From Acidovorax soli (lineage in GTDB: Bacteria > Pseudomonadota > Gammaproteobacteria > Burkholderiales > Burkholderiaceae_C), in assembly GCF_014207955.1 (NCBI RefSeq), contig NZ_JACHLK010000001.1:868001-932000 (forward strand): 64,000 nt of DNA, written 5' to 3'. The first letter of the stretch is position 1, and each line of letters opens with the position of its first letter. Positions 63,471 to 64,000 of the stretch are shown one piece after another. The notes beneath the pieces were generated by a model, which was given only the letters and a program-made list of their open reading frames with translations, made no database searches and was not told the origin of the DNA. The position numbers and the translations under genes were made by a program.

Positions 63471-64000
63471 TTACCAGCGCGCGCGCAGGCGGTCGTAGGC
63501 GTAGTTGCCGAACTGGCGGTGGGCGTTGGGCGTCAGGTAGACGCTGTCGGCGAACACGTAGGAGTCCTGGTTGGCGCCGGTCAGCAGGGTCGAGGGCGTG
63601 CACAGGGCGGAGTTGACCTGGCCGGCGCCGATGCCGATACCGTTGGCCGTGTCCAGCGAGGTGCACACGGGCGTGGTGGCGTTGTTGAAGCCGTAGTTGG
63701 CGGGCGTGCCGACATACAGGTTCACGTAGTAGGCCGAGTCCACGTAGAGCACGTTGGCGCCCAGGTCGACGATGCTCACCAGCAGGCCTTCGTTGAAGCG
63801 GCTGCTGGCGTCGCTGAGCAGCGACTCGCGGTTGATGGTTTTGGCCCAGGGCGTCTTGCCCAGGTCGTAGGTGCCGGTGACGACGATGTTCTTGGCGCCG
63901 GCGGTGACCAGGCGGCGCACCTGGGTCGCCAGGTCCTGGCCGGCCTTGCGCGAAGCTGCCACCATGTCGGTGGTGCTCAGGCTGCCCGAGGTCACGGCGG
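63471..64000 (-). CDS. SGNH/GDSL hydrolase, C-terminal part (runs off the window)
   Basis: At least 174 C-terminal residues are visible. The 5' end lies beyond the window; an in-frame GTG at 63995 is unlikely to be the start. TGTYDLGKTPW and the final FADSVYLTPNAHRQFGNYAYDRL hold the catalytic Asp-His block of SGNH enzymes. Similar to the GDSL lipoprotein encoded at 61548. The N-terminal catalytic serine region cannot be seen. Confidence 0.8.
   Translation of the reverse strand, partial: AVTSGSLSTTDMVAASRKAGQDLATQVRRLVTAGAKNIVVTGTYDLGKTPWAKTINRESLLSDASSRFNEGLLVSIVDLGANVLYVDSAYYVNLYVGTPANYGFNNATTPVCTSLDTANGIGIGAGQVNSALCTPSTLLTGANQDSYVFADSVYLTPNAHRQFGNYAYDRLRARW

Overview
The window is GC-rich, densely coded bacterial chromosome. 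The protein families, small tandem lipoproteins, Bug-type binding proteins and intergenic repeat style point to a betaproteobacterium of the Comamonadaceae (Acidovorax/Comamonas/Delftia-like). That placement is inferred from gene content; I could not run a similarity search. I see no rRNA, tRNA, CRISPR array, insertion sequence or prophage, and no stretch over 300 bases without a gene.

Layout. (1) 1-14.7 kb: an aromatic-acid catabolic region. A GntR/FCD regulator precedes a complete branched-chain-type ABC transporter (binding protein, two permeases, two ATPases) and a 6-phosphogluconate-dehydrogenase-like oxidoreductase. A LysR gene is divergent from an operon for protocatechuate 4,5-cleavage: a ModA-like protein, oxalomesaconate hydratase, CHA aldolase, an orphan Bug binding protein, PDC hydrolase, dioxygenase alpha and beta subunits, and CHMS dehydrogenase. 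Together these convert protocatechuate to pyruvate and oxaloacetate. Four copies of the palindrome TGTATACA sit before the GntR gene, the transporter and the catabolic operon, suggesting one regulon. (2) 14.8-18.6 kb: a YdeI/OmdA protein, an aldo/keto reductase and three tandem DUF4398 lipoproteins, one with an OmpA domain. (3) 18.9-27.1 kb: a LacI regulator divergent from an SDR, a TRAP transporter (DctP plus a fused DctQM), a VOC protein, a RuBisCO-like protein and a DUF1537 sugar-acid kinase. This looks like a carbohydrate-acid pathway of the kind known for apionate/oxo-isoapionate, but with an unfamiliar enzyme set. It is the best candidate for an undescribed system.

(4) 27.2-32.4 kb: gap, a secreted beta-sandwich protein, tkt, speD and a MurU-like nucleotidyltransferase. 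(5) 32.6-37.1 kb: a membrane-maintenance operon (putative ribbon-helix-helix protein, PspA/IM30, YqiJ-like, flotillin, membrane protein) with a perfect palindrome before its first gene. (6) 37.2-41.2 kb: aminopeptidase P, and a LysR gene divergent from a flavodoxin-fold, tautomerase and NTF2-like gene set. (7) 41.4-53.2 kb: pyruvate kinase, a PAP2 phosphatase, a two-component system, class II aldolase, an energy-linked transhydrogenase operon carrying two extra genes, and a fatty-acyl-CoA ligase.

(8) 53.3-64 kb: MTA/SAH nucleosidase, CorA, a degenerate UDG-like protein, rimI, tsaB, a DMT transporter, dacB, a secreted lipase-like lipoprotein, a GDSL lipoprotein, OmpW and the 3' part of a second GDSL gene running off the window. 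Long open frames opposite the real genes are common here because of GC-rich codon use and were left out.
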